A program made the position numbers and the translations under genes. 64,000 nucleotides of DNA from Candidatus Dechloromonas phosphorivorans (GTDB taxonomy: Bacteria; Pseudomonadota; Gammaproteobacteria; Burkholderiales; Rhodocyclaceae). The stretch covers positions 66,022 through 130,021 of the forward strand of contig JADJMS010000045.1 in the NCBI GenBank assembly GCA_016709495.1. The letters run 5' to 3'. Positions 54,450 through 64,000 of this stretch are shown here, in pieces. The notes under the pieces were generated by a model. That model was not told the DNA's origin and did not search any database. It worked only from the letters and a program-made list of their open reading frames with translations. The first letter of the stretch is position 1; every line of letters begins with the position of its first letter.

Positions 54450-55255
54450 CTTGATGAACTCTCACGTAAATCGGCTGAAAAGCCTCAGTTTGGGTAAATT
54501 CGACCAGTTTTTCGCGCGCCAACTCAAGCATGGCGAGAAAATGCACCACCAGCCCAGGCGCGCCCATTTCAGGGTCGAACATCGTTTCAAATTGAACAAA
54601 ACCGCCACGTTCCTGCAAAAGACGCAGGATGATGCCCATATGTTCGCGTACCGACAACTCTTCGCGGCCAATTTTGTGGTTCTTGTTCAACTTTGCCTGG
54701 CGGAAGATGCTATCCCAGGCTTCTTTCAAATCAGCCACCGAGACATCGGGATGACGCACGTAAAGCGACTTTTCAACTAGCGTTTCCACCCAGTAAAACT
54801 CACGCTCAGCCTGCGGCATTTCGTTCAGTTTCTGGCCGGCGAGCTTCATCTGCTCGTATTCCATCAAGCGACGCACCAGCTCGGCCCGCGGATCTTCAGC
54901 TTCGTCGCCTTCGCCCACTTTGGTCCGTGGCAACAACATGCGCGACTTGATCTCTATCAGCATCGCCGCCATCACCAGATACTCGGCCGCCAACTCAAGA
55001 TTGCTGGCCTGCATGCTGTCGATGTAATCAAGATATTGCCGGGTCAGCGGCGCCATCGGGATGTCGAGAATATCGACATTGGCCTTGCGTATCAGGTACA
55101 ACAACAGGTCGAGCGGCCCCTCGAAGGCATCGAGCATGATCTCGAGCGCATCCGGCGGAATGTAAAGATCTTGCGGCAGATGCTCCATCGCCGTCCCGTA
55201 AATACGGGCAACGGATAAACAGCTCTGCCTGAGGCGCATCAACCACTGCATTCAT
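54418..55255 (-). CDS. scpA: Segregation and condensation protein ScpA, N-terminal frameshift
   Basis: Kleisin subunit of the SMC complex. FEGPLDLLLYLIRKANVDIL at the start of the domain and YLVMAAMLIEIKSRMLLPR, with the C-terminal winged helix, are intact. The start MNAVVDAPQAELF at 55255 joins the body after a shift near 55210 (to ARIYGTAMEHLPQDLYIPP). It starts 2 bp after the upstream gene's stop. Confidence 0.9.
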
Positions 55256-55257
55256 GA

Positions 55258-55548
55258 TCACGAGGCGGCCGTGCGGCCTTTGCCTTTGTAATGCAGATGC
55301 AGATTGCGTACATAAATGACCAGGCTAAGGGCCTGACCAAAGATGAAGACCGGATCTTTGCGGTGAATGGCGTAAATGGTCAACACAACGCCACCGGCCA
55401 GACTGAAATACCAGAAAGAGACCGGAATAACGACCATTTTTGCTTTTTCACTGGTCCACCACTGAATCACGAAGCGCATCATGAACAGCGCCTGGCCACC
55501 GAAACCAATGCCGATCCAGATCAGCGTTTCCCAATCCATACCAAACAT
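55258..55548 (-). CDS. LABN-domain membrane protein (lipid A biosynthesis N-terminal type)
   Basis: 96 residues, three hydrophobic segments with WIGIGFGGQALFMMRFVIQW and SVIPVSFWYFSLAGG-like KMVVIPVSFWYFSLAGGVV, the pattern of the LpxB N-terminal (LABN) domain found as stand-alone proteins near glycosyltransferases. Exact role unknown. The ATG overlaps the trpS stop (TGATG). Confidence 0.8.
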   Translation of the reverse strand: MFGMDWETLIWIGIGFGGQALFMMRFVIQWWTSEKAKMVVIPVSFWYFSLAGGVVLTIYAIHRKDPVFIFGQALSLVIYVRNLHLHYKGKGRTAAS

Positions 55549-56750
55549 CAATGGTATTCCAGCCCCATCGCTTCGCGAACGTCACGCATGGTTTCGCGGG
55601 CGTATTCACGCGCCTTTTCGCAGCCGTCGGCAATGATGTTCTTGACCAGCGTCGGATCGTCCAGATACATCTGGGCGCGCTCGCGCATCGGCACCTGTTC
55701 GCGCAGAATGCCGTCAATCACCGGCTGCTTGCACTCGATACAGCCAATACCGGCGGTGCGGCAGCCCTGCTGCACCCACTCCTTGCAGGCATCGTTGGAA
55801 TAAACCTGATGCAACTGCCAGACCGGGCATTTGGTCGGCTCGCCCGGATCGTTGCGGCGGACGCGAGCCGGATCAGTCGGCATGCTCTTGACCTTCTTGG
55901 CGACTGATTCCTCGGATTCGCGCATGGTGATCGTGTTGTTGTAGGACTTGGACATCTTGTGCCCATCCAGCCCCGGCATCTTCGACTCTTCCGGTTAACA
56001 AATAACCTGGCTCAACCAGAATCATCTTGCCGGTACCTTCAAGGAATCCGAACAAACGCTCGCGGTCAACTGCTGACAGGTGCTGAATTTCATTGAGCAT
56101 GGCATGCGCCTGCTCAATGGCTTCCTCGTCCCCCTCCTGCTGGAAACGGACACGCAGTTCTTCGTAAAGACGTGCCTTCTTGCTGTCCAGGCGCTTGACC
56201 GCTTCGCGCGCCTTATCCTCGAATCCCGGCTCACGGCCATACATATGGTTGAAGCGACGCGCCAGTTCACGGGTAAATTCAACGTGCGGGATCTGGTCCT
56301 CACCCACCGGCACCTTGTCAGCACGGTAAATCAGAATATCGGCGCTCATCAGCAGCGGGTAGCCGAGGAAGCCATAAGTTGTCAGATCCTTGCCAGCCAG
56401 TTTTTCCTGCTGATCCTTGTAGGTCGGCACACGTTCCAGCCAACCGAGCGGCGTCATCATCGACATCAGCAAATGCAGTTCAGCATGCTCCGGCACTTTC
56501 GACTGGATGAACAAAGTTGCCTGATTGGGATCGACACCGGCGGCCAGCCAATCGATGACCATATCCATCGAAGACTTCTCGATACCCAGCGGATTATCGT
56601 ACTGGGTGGTCAGCGCATGCCAGTCAGCCACAAAAAACAGGCAGGGATACTCATGCTGGAGCTTGACCCAGTTCTTGAGAACGCCGTGATAGTGGCCAAG
56701 ATGGAGGGCGCCCGTGGGGCGCATGCCGAGAGAACACGTTCAGCGTACAT
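55548..56750 (-). pseudogene. trpS: Tryptophanyl-tRNA synthetase, two frameshifts
   Basis: About 400 residues. The HIGH-type motif GALHLGHYHG follows a short N terminus MYAERVLSG that joins after a shift near 56725. The long middle part ends TGKMILVEPGYLLTG, and after a second shift near 55985 the KMSKS loop appears as GLDGHKMSKSYNN. An insertion with a conserved cysteine pattern near CRTAGIGCIECK is typical of this subgroup. It is essential, so the shifts are probably sequence errors. Confidence 0.88.
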
Positions 56751-56756
56751 AGTCGA

Positions 56757-57401
56757 TCAATAAAGCCCAAAAATAGTTTCAATAGCCCGCGCCGCAAAAG
56801 ATCACCCGGGTTCATGATCTCGCCAAGAATGCCGGTGAACAACAACACCAAAATCGGAAAACCCCAGCGCTCCAACTGGGCAAAACGCCATGCCAGCCAT
56901 GCGGCAGCAGGCTGACAGCAATGCGTCCGCCGTCGAGCGGCGGTAGTGGAAAGAGATTGAGCACCATCAACACGCAATTCACCATGACGCCAATCTTGCT
57001 CATTTCAGAGAGCGGTAACGTGAAGTCGTTACTCGGCATCAACCAGGCCATTTTGAGCAAGACAGCCCAGCAAAGGCCATTACCAGGTTGGCTGCCGGTC
57101 CCGCGGCCGCCACCCAGAGCATGTCGCTTTTGGATTGCGCAAACGGCTGAAATCGACCGGCACCGGCTTGGCGTAGCCAAACAGGAAGGTGCCGCCCGAA
57201 AATAGCAGGATGGAAGCCAGGGAATAACGATGGTGCCCAGCAAGTCAATAATGACGCATCGGATTCCAGGCTGATCCGGCCCACGTTGCCGGGCGGTGGG
57301 ATCACCAAAATGGCGTGCCGCGTATCCATGCGCGGCTTCGTGCAAGGTAATCGCGAAAATTACGGGCAGCGCGGCAACAGCGATGGTCTGGATCAGGCTT
57401 T
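56757..57401 (-). pseudogene. Site-2-protease family (M50) membrane metallopeptidase, several frameshifts
   Basis: Pieces in order: IESLIQTIAVAALPVIFAI, then the zinc motif HEAAHGYAARHFGDPTA, a middle part with VAAAGPAANLVMAF-like sequence, NCVLMVLNLFPLPPLDGGRI (the second M50 motif, DGG), WGFPILVLLFTGILGEIMNP and an end RAIETIFGLY. At least four shifts. The start is unclear and lies inside the overlapping yciO 3' end. The family cleaves within membranes; here it usually neighbours trpS and scpA. Confidence 0.7.
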
Positions 57402-58032
57402 CGATCCCACCAACCCAGCCCGAAGGAGTCCGAGCGAGCCGCGCCCGGCACGGATCAGCTCGGGCGCTGGACCCGTCAGATCAATGATCGTGGTCGGCTC
57501 GGTGCCACAATGGACCAGCATCAAGAATGAATTCGAGTTGATCTTCCAGACGATCCTGAATTTCCCAGCCTTCAGTCAGCGGAATTCGTCGCCCGGCAGT
57601 TGCAGCGTGGTGGTCAATAACGGCTCATTGAGTTCTTCAAGCAGAGCCAGCGCCACCGGGTGATTCGGCACGCGCAGACCGATCGTCTTCGTTTGGGGTG
57701 CAACACGCGACGCGGCAACTCCTTAGAGCCTTCGAGATGAAGGTATAGCTACCCGGCGTCGTCGCCTTGAGCAGGCGGTACTGCGCGTTATCGACGCGGG
57801 CAAAATGAGCGATTTCAGAAAGATCGCGCACCATCAGCGTCAGGTGATGGCGTTCATCCATCTGGCGAATCAGGCGAATACGATCCATCGCTTCCTTGTC
57901 GCCCAGATGGCAACCCAGGCGTAACGGAGTCGGTCGGCAAGGCGACGAGGCGCCATTACGAATAAACTCGGCAGCCTGCACCAGCAAACGCTGCTGTGGC
58001 GATTCGGGATGAATATTGACGACGCGAGCCAT
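57393..58032 (-). pseudogene. YciO/Sua5-type threonylcarbamoyl-AMP synthase-like protein, frameshifted
   Basis: Fragments spell MARVVNIHPESPQQRLLVQ, a region with GCHLGDKEAMDRIRLIRQ and HLTLMVRDLSEIAHFARV, TPGSYTFI, and at the end CGTEPTTIIDLTGPAPELIR, GRGSLGLL. This is the YciO/YrdC fold that binds RNA and may make threonylcarbamoyl-AMP. Shifts near 57950, 57720 and 57600. YciO is the closer match, since it is commonly next to the PHP gene. Confidence 0.78.
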
Positions 58033-58034
58033 AT

Positions 58035-58862
58035 TTACCGAACCAAACGCCAGACCGGCTTCAAATCTTCCGGCAATTGGGGCAATTTGCCCAGATCAAC
58101 GTAACTTTCTTCCGGCCCGTGGAAATCAGAACCGCGCGAAGCATGGAATTCGTAATGCCGCGCCAGTCGGGCGAAATGCATGACGTGATCGGGCGAATGC
58201 CGCAAGTCACTTCGATGCCGCCCGCCGCAATCCTTTTCGAAATCATCGAGGAAACGCCACATCTCCGCCCCGACATTCTTGTAGCGCCCGGGATGGGCGA
58301 CGACAGCAACGCCCCCGGCGCCAGTGATCCAGCCCACCGCTTCTTCCAGCGTCGCCCAGCGATGATCGACATAACCCGGCTTACCCGGCGTCAGATAATG
58401 CTGGAAACGCCAGGCACATCACGGGCAATTCCGATGGAAACCATGTAGCGGGCAAAGTGGGCGCGCGAGATCAGGCTCGGGTTGGTGGCAAAACGCCATG
58501 CACCTTCATAAACCCCGGGAATACCGATCGCAGCCAAGGCTTCGCCCATGCGCTTGGCGCGCTCGACACGCCCGATGCGAAGTTCATCCAGACCACGCGT
58601 CAAAGCCGGATGAGGTCATCGAAACCCAGGCCGACGATGTATCGGCACCTTTTCCATTCGATGGAAATTTCGACCCCGGTTACAAACCCATTCCGCCTTC
58701 TTGAGCAACCGCCTGGCCTCGGCCAACCCCAACGTATCGTCGTGATCGGTCAATGCCCAAGGTCGACGCCATTCGCCGCAGCGCGCTTGCCACCTCTTTT
58801 GGCGGCAACAGACCATCGGAAACAGTGGAGTGGCAATGAAAATCAAAATTAGCAGGGGTCAC
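58035..58862 (-). pseudogene. PHP-domain phosphoesterase (YciV/RNase AM type), frameshifted
   Basis: GTG start: TPANFDFHCHSTVSDGLLPP with the first PHP metal motif HCHSTVSDG, then shifts near 58700 and 58600, ERAKRMGEALAAIGIPGVYEGAW, ISRAHFARYM, and GGVAVVAHPGRYK, ending with ASRGSDFHGPEESYVDLG (last metal motif). The family removes 3' phosphates from nucleoside bisphosphates and trims RNA 5' ends. First gene of the minus-strand run, divergent from gcvT. Confidence 0.82.
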
Positions 58863-58939
58863 AGGCAGAACAAGTGAAGCAAAACGAGGAGTTTATCACG
58901 AAGGACGCTGTCACCCGGAACTCCTTGCAGCGCAGCAGG

Positions 58940-58967
58940 TTGATTAGACCTGTCCATCCGTTATAGT
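58940..58967 (+). promoter_or_regulatory. Sigma-70 promoter of gcvTHP
   Basis: TTGATT, 16 bases, TATAGT, just before the riboswitch aptamer. Confidence 0.6.
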
Positions 58968-58973
58968 GCCAGC

Positions 58974-59152
58974 CGTTCCGTGGGAGAGCGCAGACCCGTC
59001 TGCCGCCGAAGGCGCAATTTCACCCGAAAACGCTCAGGCAAAAGGACCACGGAACCGAAATGGCTTGCCATTTCGAAACTCTGGAGAGCGGCGTTAACAG
59101 CGACCACCGATGGGGCAAACCTCTCAGGTATCGAGGACAGAGGGGTGAAACG
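58974..59152 (+). promoter_or_regulatory. Tandem glycine riboswitch
   Basis: Two aptamers in series: the first with GGGAGAGCGC ... GCCGAAGGCGC ... CGCTCAGGCAAAAGGACC, the second with GGAGAGCGGC ... CACCGATGGGGC ... CTCTCAGGTATCGAGGACAGAGGGG. These are the hallmarks of the class. Glycine binding turns on the glycine-cleavage genes downstream; the gcvT ATG follows 70 bp later. Confidence 0.92.
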
Positions 59153-59221
59153 CAAGTTTATTTTTCGTTTCACCCTTTTCCGTTTCAGAAACGGCTTTAA
59201 TAAAGCCTGCAAAGGACTGAT

Positions 59222-60315
59222 ATGCTGAAGAAAACGGTTTTGAACGCTGCTCACCGCGCAATGAATGCCCGGATGGTCGATTTCGGTGGCTGGGACATGC
59301 CGGTGAACTACGGTTCGCAGATCGAGGAGCACAACGCGGTGCGTAACGACTGCGGCATGTTCGATGTGTCGCACATGTGCCCGGTCGATCTCGTCGGCGC
59401 CGATTGCCGCCAATTCCTCTCCCGCCTCGTCGCCAACGACGTGGCCAAACTGCAGGTTTCCGGCAAGGCGCTCTACGCCGCCATGCTCAATGACGCCGGC
59501 GGCGTCATCGACCGACCTGATCATCTATTTCATCAACGAAACGCGCTTCCGTATCGTCATCAATGCCGGCACGGCGCTCAAGGATCTCGCCTGGATGCAG
59601 GCCAAGGTCGCCGAATGGAAACTGGACGCTGACCATCACCCAGCGCCGCGACGGCAACAACCACTCGGCATCATCGCCGTGCAGGGCCCGAATGCCCGTG
59701 CCAAGGTCTGGGAAGGTGCTGCCGCAAGCCAAGGCCGCAACCGAAGGCCTGAAGGCGTTCTTCGCCGCCGAAGTCGACCAGTACTTCATCGCCAGCACCG
59801 GCTACACGGGTGAAGACGGCTCGAAATCATGCTGCCGGCCGGCGAAGCCGAAGCGCTGTGGAAGCCTGAACAAGGCCACCGGCGTCGCCCCCTGCGGCCT
59901 CGGCGCCCGCGACACGCTGCGCCTGGAAGCCGGGATGAATCTTTACGGCCAGGACATGGACGAAACGGTTTCGCCGCTCGACGCCGGCCTGATCTGGACC
60001 GTGCCGCCAAAGGACGAGCGAAATTTCGTCGGCAAAACCGGCGTTGACCGCAACAGGCCAGCAGAACAGTTCCTCGGCCTGATCCTGCTCGACAAGGGCG
60101 TGCTGCGCGGCCACCAGAAAATCATGACCGCGCACGGCGACGGTGAAATCACCTCAGGCAGCTTCTCGCCGACCCTCCAGCAATCCATCGCCCTCGCCCG
60201 CCTGCCGCTCAGCGTGCAGATCGGCGACGAAGTCGAAGTCGATATCCGTGGCAAGGCGCTCAAGGCCAAGGTCACCAAACCCGTATTCGCCCGCAACGGC
60301 AAAGCAGTCATCTAA
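59222..60315 (+). pseudogene. gcvT: Aminomethyltransferase GcvT (glycine cleavage T protein), several frameshifts
   Basis: About 364 residues when read across shifts near 59510, 59625, 59715 and 59820: LKKTVLNAAHRAMNARMVDFGGWDMP with the substrate-binding region, GMFDVSHM, LIIYFINETRFRIVINAGT, GIIAVQGPNARAK, then LGARDTLRLEAGMNLYGQDM, ERNFVGKTG and the C-terminal KAKVTKPVFARNGKAV. It transfers the aminomethyl carbon to tetrahydrofolate. First gene behind the riboswitch. Confidence 0.87.
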
Positions 60316-60338
60316 TTCAACCCATTCAGGAGAAAACC

Positions 60339-60714
60339 ATGTCCAATGTCCTCGCCAACCTCAAGTCGCCGCCTCCACGAATGGATGCTGCTCAACGCTG
60401 ACGGTCCGTCACCGTCGGCATCACCGACCACGCCCAGAAGCCCTCGGCGACCTCGTTTTTGTCGAACTGCCGGAAGTCGGCGCGCATTTCGACGCCGCAA
60501 AGGAAATCGCCGTCGTTGAATCCGTCAGGCCGCTGCTGACGTACGCCCCGATCGCCGGCACCGTCACCGAAGTGAATCAAGCTGCTGCCGATGCCCCGGA
60601 ATCAGTCAATCAGGATGCTTACTGCGCCTGGTTATTCAAGATGACCCGGACAACGTGGCCGACCTCGACAAGACGCTCGACGCCGCTGCCTGCCAGGCCA
60701 TCGCCGACCGCTAA
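60339..60714 (+). pseudogene. gcvH: Glycine cleavage H protein GcvH, several frameshifts
   Basis: After an AGGAG site, MSNVLANLK leads through several shifts to [47 protein letters not shown] (lipoyl-lysine region, where the Lys is replaced by a broken frame), YAPIAGTVTEVNQ and AWLFKM. About 125 residues. H protein carries the aminomethyl group on lipoyl-lysine. Confidence 0.82.
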
Positions 60715-60727
60715 CCGGAACCGCCCG

Positions 60728-63639
60728 ATGCCGCTCAATCAACCGCTCTCCGTTCTGCGAGCGAAGTCCCTGGGGACAGGGGTGACATGCGGCCGTCACA
60801 TCGGCCCGTGCGCTTCCCCCTCGACCGACACGGGCCGGAAATGCTGCGATGCTTTCCGCTATCGGCGCCGACAGCCTGGAACAGCTAATCGACCAGACCG
60901 TTCCCGCCGCCATCCGCTTGCCGGCTGACCTGCCCTTACCCGCCCCGCGTCGCGAACATAAAGCACTGGCCGACCTCAAAGCGATGGCCAGCAAGAACAT
61001 CGTCAACAAGTCCTGCATTGGCATGGGCTATTACGACACGCTGACGCCCAAGGTGATCCTGCGCAACGTCATGGAAAACCCGGGCTGGTACACCGCCTAC
61101 ACCCCCTACCAGGCTGAAATCGCCCAGGGCCGCCTGGAAGCGCTGATGAATTTCCAGCAGATGGTTGTCGACCTGACCGGCCTGGAAATCGCCAACGCCC
61201 CGCTGCTCGACGAAGCCACCGCCGCGGCCGAAGCGATGACCATGGCGCGCCGCGTGTCAAGTCGAAATCCAACCGTTTCCTGGTCGATGCCAACTGCTTC
61301 CCGCAGACCATCGACGTGGTCAAGACACGCGCCGCTATTTCGGCTTCGAACTGGTCATCGGCTCGATCGAGCGGGACAGCCAAAAGGACGAAGAATTTTT
61401 CGGCGCGCTGACTCAATGCCGAATCAAACCGGCGAAATCAGCGACCTGAGCGCCACCATCACCGGCCTGAACGACGGGCGCAACCATCGCCGTTGCGACC
61501 GACCTGATGGCTGGTCCTCCTAAATCACCGGGCAGCATGGGCGCCGACATCGCCTCGGCTCCAGCCAGCGCTTCGGCATCCGATGGGTTCCGGCGGCCCG
61601 CACGCCGCCTTCTTCGCCACCCACGAAGCCTTTGTCCGCTCCATGCCGGGGCGCATCATCAGCGTTTCAAGGATGCGCGCGGCAACACCGCCTACCGCAT
61701 GACGCTTCAAACGCGCGAGCAGCACATCCGCCGCGAAAAGGCCAAATTCCAACATCTGCACCTCGCAGGTCCTGCTCGCCACCATGGCCGGCATGTTCGC
61801 TGTTTTATCACGGCCTGCAAGGCCTGAAGACCATCGCCAGCCGCATTCACCGGTTGACCGGCATGCTGGCCGAAGGTCTAAAAATGCCGGGGCAATTTGC
61901 CACGGTTCTTCGCACCGTAACATTCTTCGACCTGCGCCCGCGCCGAACGGGTCAAGACCGACACAACCGCCGCCGGTTACAACTTCCGCCGCGTCTCGGC
62001 CATGGCCTTGCAAGGTATTTCGTTCGACGAAACGACCACCCGCCGATGTCGCCACCCTGCTCAAGACTCACCGGCCAATCCGCTCGACCTCGACGCCATC
62101 GATGCCAAGCATTGCGCCGGGCTCGGCCCTGCTCGGAAGCCCTGCTGCGCGACGACGCCGTCCTCCAGCACCCCGTTTTCAACACGCACCACACCGAGCA
62201 CGAGATGCTGCGCTACCTGAAGTCGCTGCAGAACAAGGATCTGGCGCTCGACCACTCGATGATTTCGCTTGGCTCGCACCATGAAGCTGAACGCCACCAG
62301 TGAGAGGATCCCGGTCACCTGGCCGGAATTCGGCGGCCTGCACCCCTTCGCGCCGCGCGACCAGGCTACCGGCTATCTCGAAATGATCGCCAGCCTGACC
62401 GAGTGGCTGAAGACCGTCACCGGCTTCGACGCCATCTGCATGCAGCCGAACTCAGGTGCTCAGGGCGAATACGCCGGTCTGGTCGCCATCGACCGCTACC
62501 ACGCCAGCCGCGGTGAGGAACACCGCAACGTCTGCCTGATTCCGAAATCAGCGCACGGCACCAATCCGGCGACGGCGCAAATGGCCAACATGAAGGTGGT
62601 CGTCGTCGATTGTGACGAAAACGGCAATGTCGACGTCACCGATCTGAAAGCCAAGGCCGAAGCGCACAGCAACGACCTCGCCTGCCTGATGATCACCTAC
62701 CCATCCACGCACGGCGTGTTCGAGGAAGCGGTACGCGAGATCTGCGCCATCACATTGCCGCCAACGGCGGCCAGGGTATCATGGACGGCGCCAACCTGAA
62801 CGCCCAGGTCGGCCTGACTTCGCCCGGTTCATCGGTGCCGACGTCAGCCACAAGAACCTGCACAAGACCTTCGCCATCCCGCACGGCGGCGGCGGACCGG
62901 GCATGGGGCCGATTGGTCTCAAGGCGCATCTGGCACCGTTCATGGCCGACCACGCCGTCGGGCGACGGGCGACGCCCGGCAGATCGCGTCAATGCCGGTC
63001 AGGGCGCGGTCTCCGCCGCACCGTTCGGCTCGGCCTCGATCCGGACCATTCCTGGATGTACCTGGCCATGCTCGGCGGCGCCGGCGTCAAGAAGGCGACG
63101 CAGGTCGCCATCCTGAATGCCAACTACGTTGCCCAGCAGCTGAACGCGCACTACCCGGTGCTCTACGTCGGCAAGAACGGCCGCGTCGCCCACGAGTGCA
63201 TCCTCGACATCCGCCCGATCAAGGCCGCCACCGGCATCGCCGAGATCGACATCGCCAAGCGCCTGATGGACTACGGTTTCCATGCGCCGACGGTGTCCTT
63301 CCCGGTCGCCGGCACGATCATGGTCGAGCCGACGGAATCCGAATCGAAAGCCGAACTGGACCGCTTCATCGCTGCCATGATCTGCATCCGCGAGGAAATT
63401 CGCCAGATCGAAGAATGGGTGGACCGGCTGACAACAACCCGCTGAAGAACGCCCCGCATTCGCAAGCGGACGTCATCAGTGCCGATTGGCAGCATCCGTA
63501 CAGCCGCGAACAGGCCGTCTTCCCCCTACCCTGGGTGGCGGCCAACAAGTTCTGGCCGAGCGTCAATCGCATCGACGATGTCTATGGCGACCGCAACCTG
63601 AACTGCGCCTGCCCACCAATGGAAGCGTACGCCGACTAA
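60728..63639 (+). pseudogene. gcvP: Glycine dehydrogenase (decarboxylating) GcvP, many frameshifts
   Basis: About 960 residues in more than ten frame segments. Recognisable parts: MPLNQPLSVL, ARHIGP, TVPAAIRLPADLPLPAP, SCIGMGYYDTLTPKVI, NPGWYTAYTPYQAEI, GRLEALMNFQQMVVDLTGL, later FGGLHPFAPRDQATGY, LKTVTGFDAICMQPNSGAQG, HGTNPATAQMANMKVV, the PLP-lysine region DVSHKNLHKTFAIPHGGG, and PTVSFPVAGTIMVEPTESE. PLP-dependent P protein. The number of breaks, unlike the rest of the window, points to low-quality sequence. Confidence 0.87.
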
Positions 63640-64000
63640 TGGCCGTCGATCTCTCTGCCATCGCCAAGTGGCCCAACGTCCCCACCTGTTACGACTGGCT
63701 GTCGCTCGACCGGCGGGGCGACTGGCGATTGCAGGAGGCGCGTCCCGCACCACGGCCTGATTCCCGTTCTCAACCGGCAATACGGGGGTCGACGATCGGG
63801 CTGCTGGTTTGTGCAGAACGGCCCGCAGCGGGTTTCGTGGCGCTGGCTTATACGCCGTGGGTGTTCCGGCGCGAGGCTGATGGGTTTGTCAGCCATACTG
63901 GCGGACCACCGGCCGGTGAAATAGTAGCCATTTATCTCGACGAAGAAGGCAGTGCTGCTGATTAGTACGGAACTCGGCATCGGCCTGCTTTTGATGACCG
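63639..64000 (+). pseudogene. Uncharacterised gene after gcvP, truncated by window edge and frameshifted
   Basis: Starts ATG overlapping the gcvP stop (TAATG): MAVDLSAIAKWPNVPTCYDW, LSLDRRGDWRLQ, then a broken middle, VALAYTPWVFRREADG, PPAGEIVAIYLDEEG, and after a shift LLISTELGIGLLLMT up to the right edge. No family assigned. It is conserved after gcvP in related genomes as far as I remember, but the function is unknown. Confidence 0.55.

Overview
The window looks like chromosomal DNA of a betaproteobacterium, most likely of the Rhodocyclales (Dechloromonas/Azonexus-like). This is inferred from the protein families, the rimP-nusA-infB-rbfA-truB-rpsO-pnp cluster, the tandem glycine riboswitch before gcvTHP, the PEP-CTERM surface protein behind a sigma-54 promoter, and the moderately high GC content. 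No rRNA or CRISPR array was seen. Two tRNAs were found.

Layout. 1-9.5 kb: end of an isochorismate synthase gene, ppk1 (polyphosphate), rhlE helicase, relA (ppGpp), a DMT exporter, mtfA and a sigma-54-driven PEP-CTERM protein. 9.8-23.5 kb: IS5 relic, two alpha/beta hydrolases, comEC, a DUF2062 protein, two tandem chemoreceptor genes, lolCD, an uncharacterised gene and recJ. 23.6-35 kb: an accessory stretch with a low-GC two-gene module (DUF2726/zinc-ribbon protein plus membrane coiled-coil protein), higBA, a TonB/TolA-like protein with 90-bp repeats, an SDR-membrane-ABC1 kinase-DUF1499 cluster, SOS-controlled umuDC and a DUF2058 gene. 35.2-43.2 kb: a probable integrated mobilisable element ending in the 3' end of tRNA-Arg(TCT). 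It holds an IS3 copy, an origin-like DnaA-box region, an ArdA-like antirestriction gene, a candidate oriT, a VirD4/TraD-like coupling protein and a MobC-like gene, with no relaxase or integrase visible. 43.2-64 kb: two tRNAs, dksA, the pnp-to-rimP translation/transcription operon, then rluB-scpB-scpA-LABN-trpS-M50 protease-yciO-PHP, and divergently the glycine-riboswitch gcvTHP operon and a truncated gene.

Two window-wide themes matter. First, many clear genes are broken by single-base shifts, several in homopolymer runs and including the indispensable rpsO. Most are therefore probably base-call errors, not decay. Density is highest from about 55 kb to the right edge. I rebuilt frames by reading across the shifts, and coordinates of such genes are outer limits. 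Second, a short repeat with core CTGTTACGGTCAACGC occurs about eight times, always in the same orientation, several times just after a stop codon. It is the most interesting unexplained signal, together with the rebuilt low-GC gene pair and the tRNA-flanked island.
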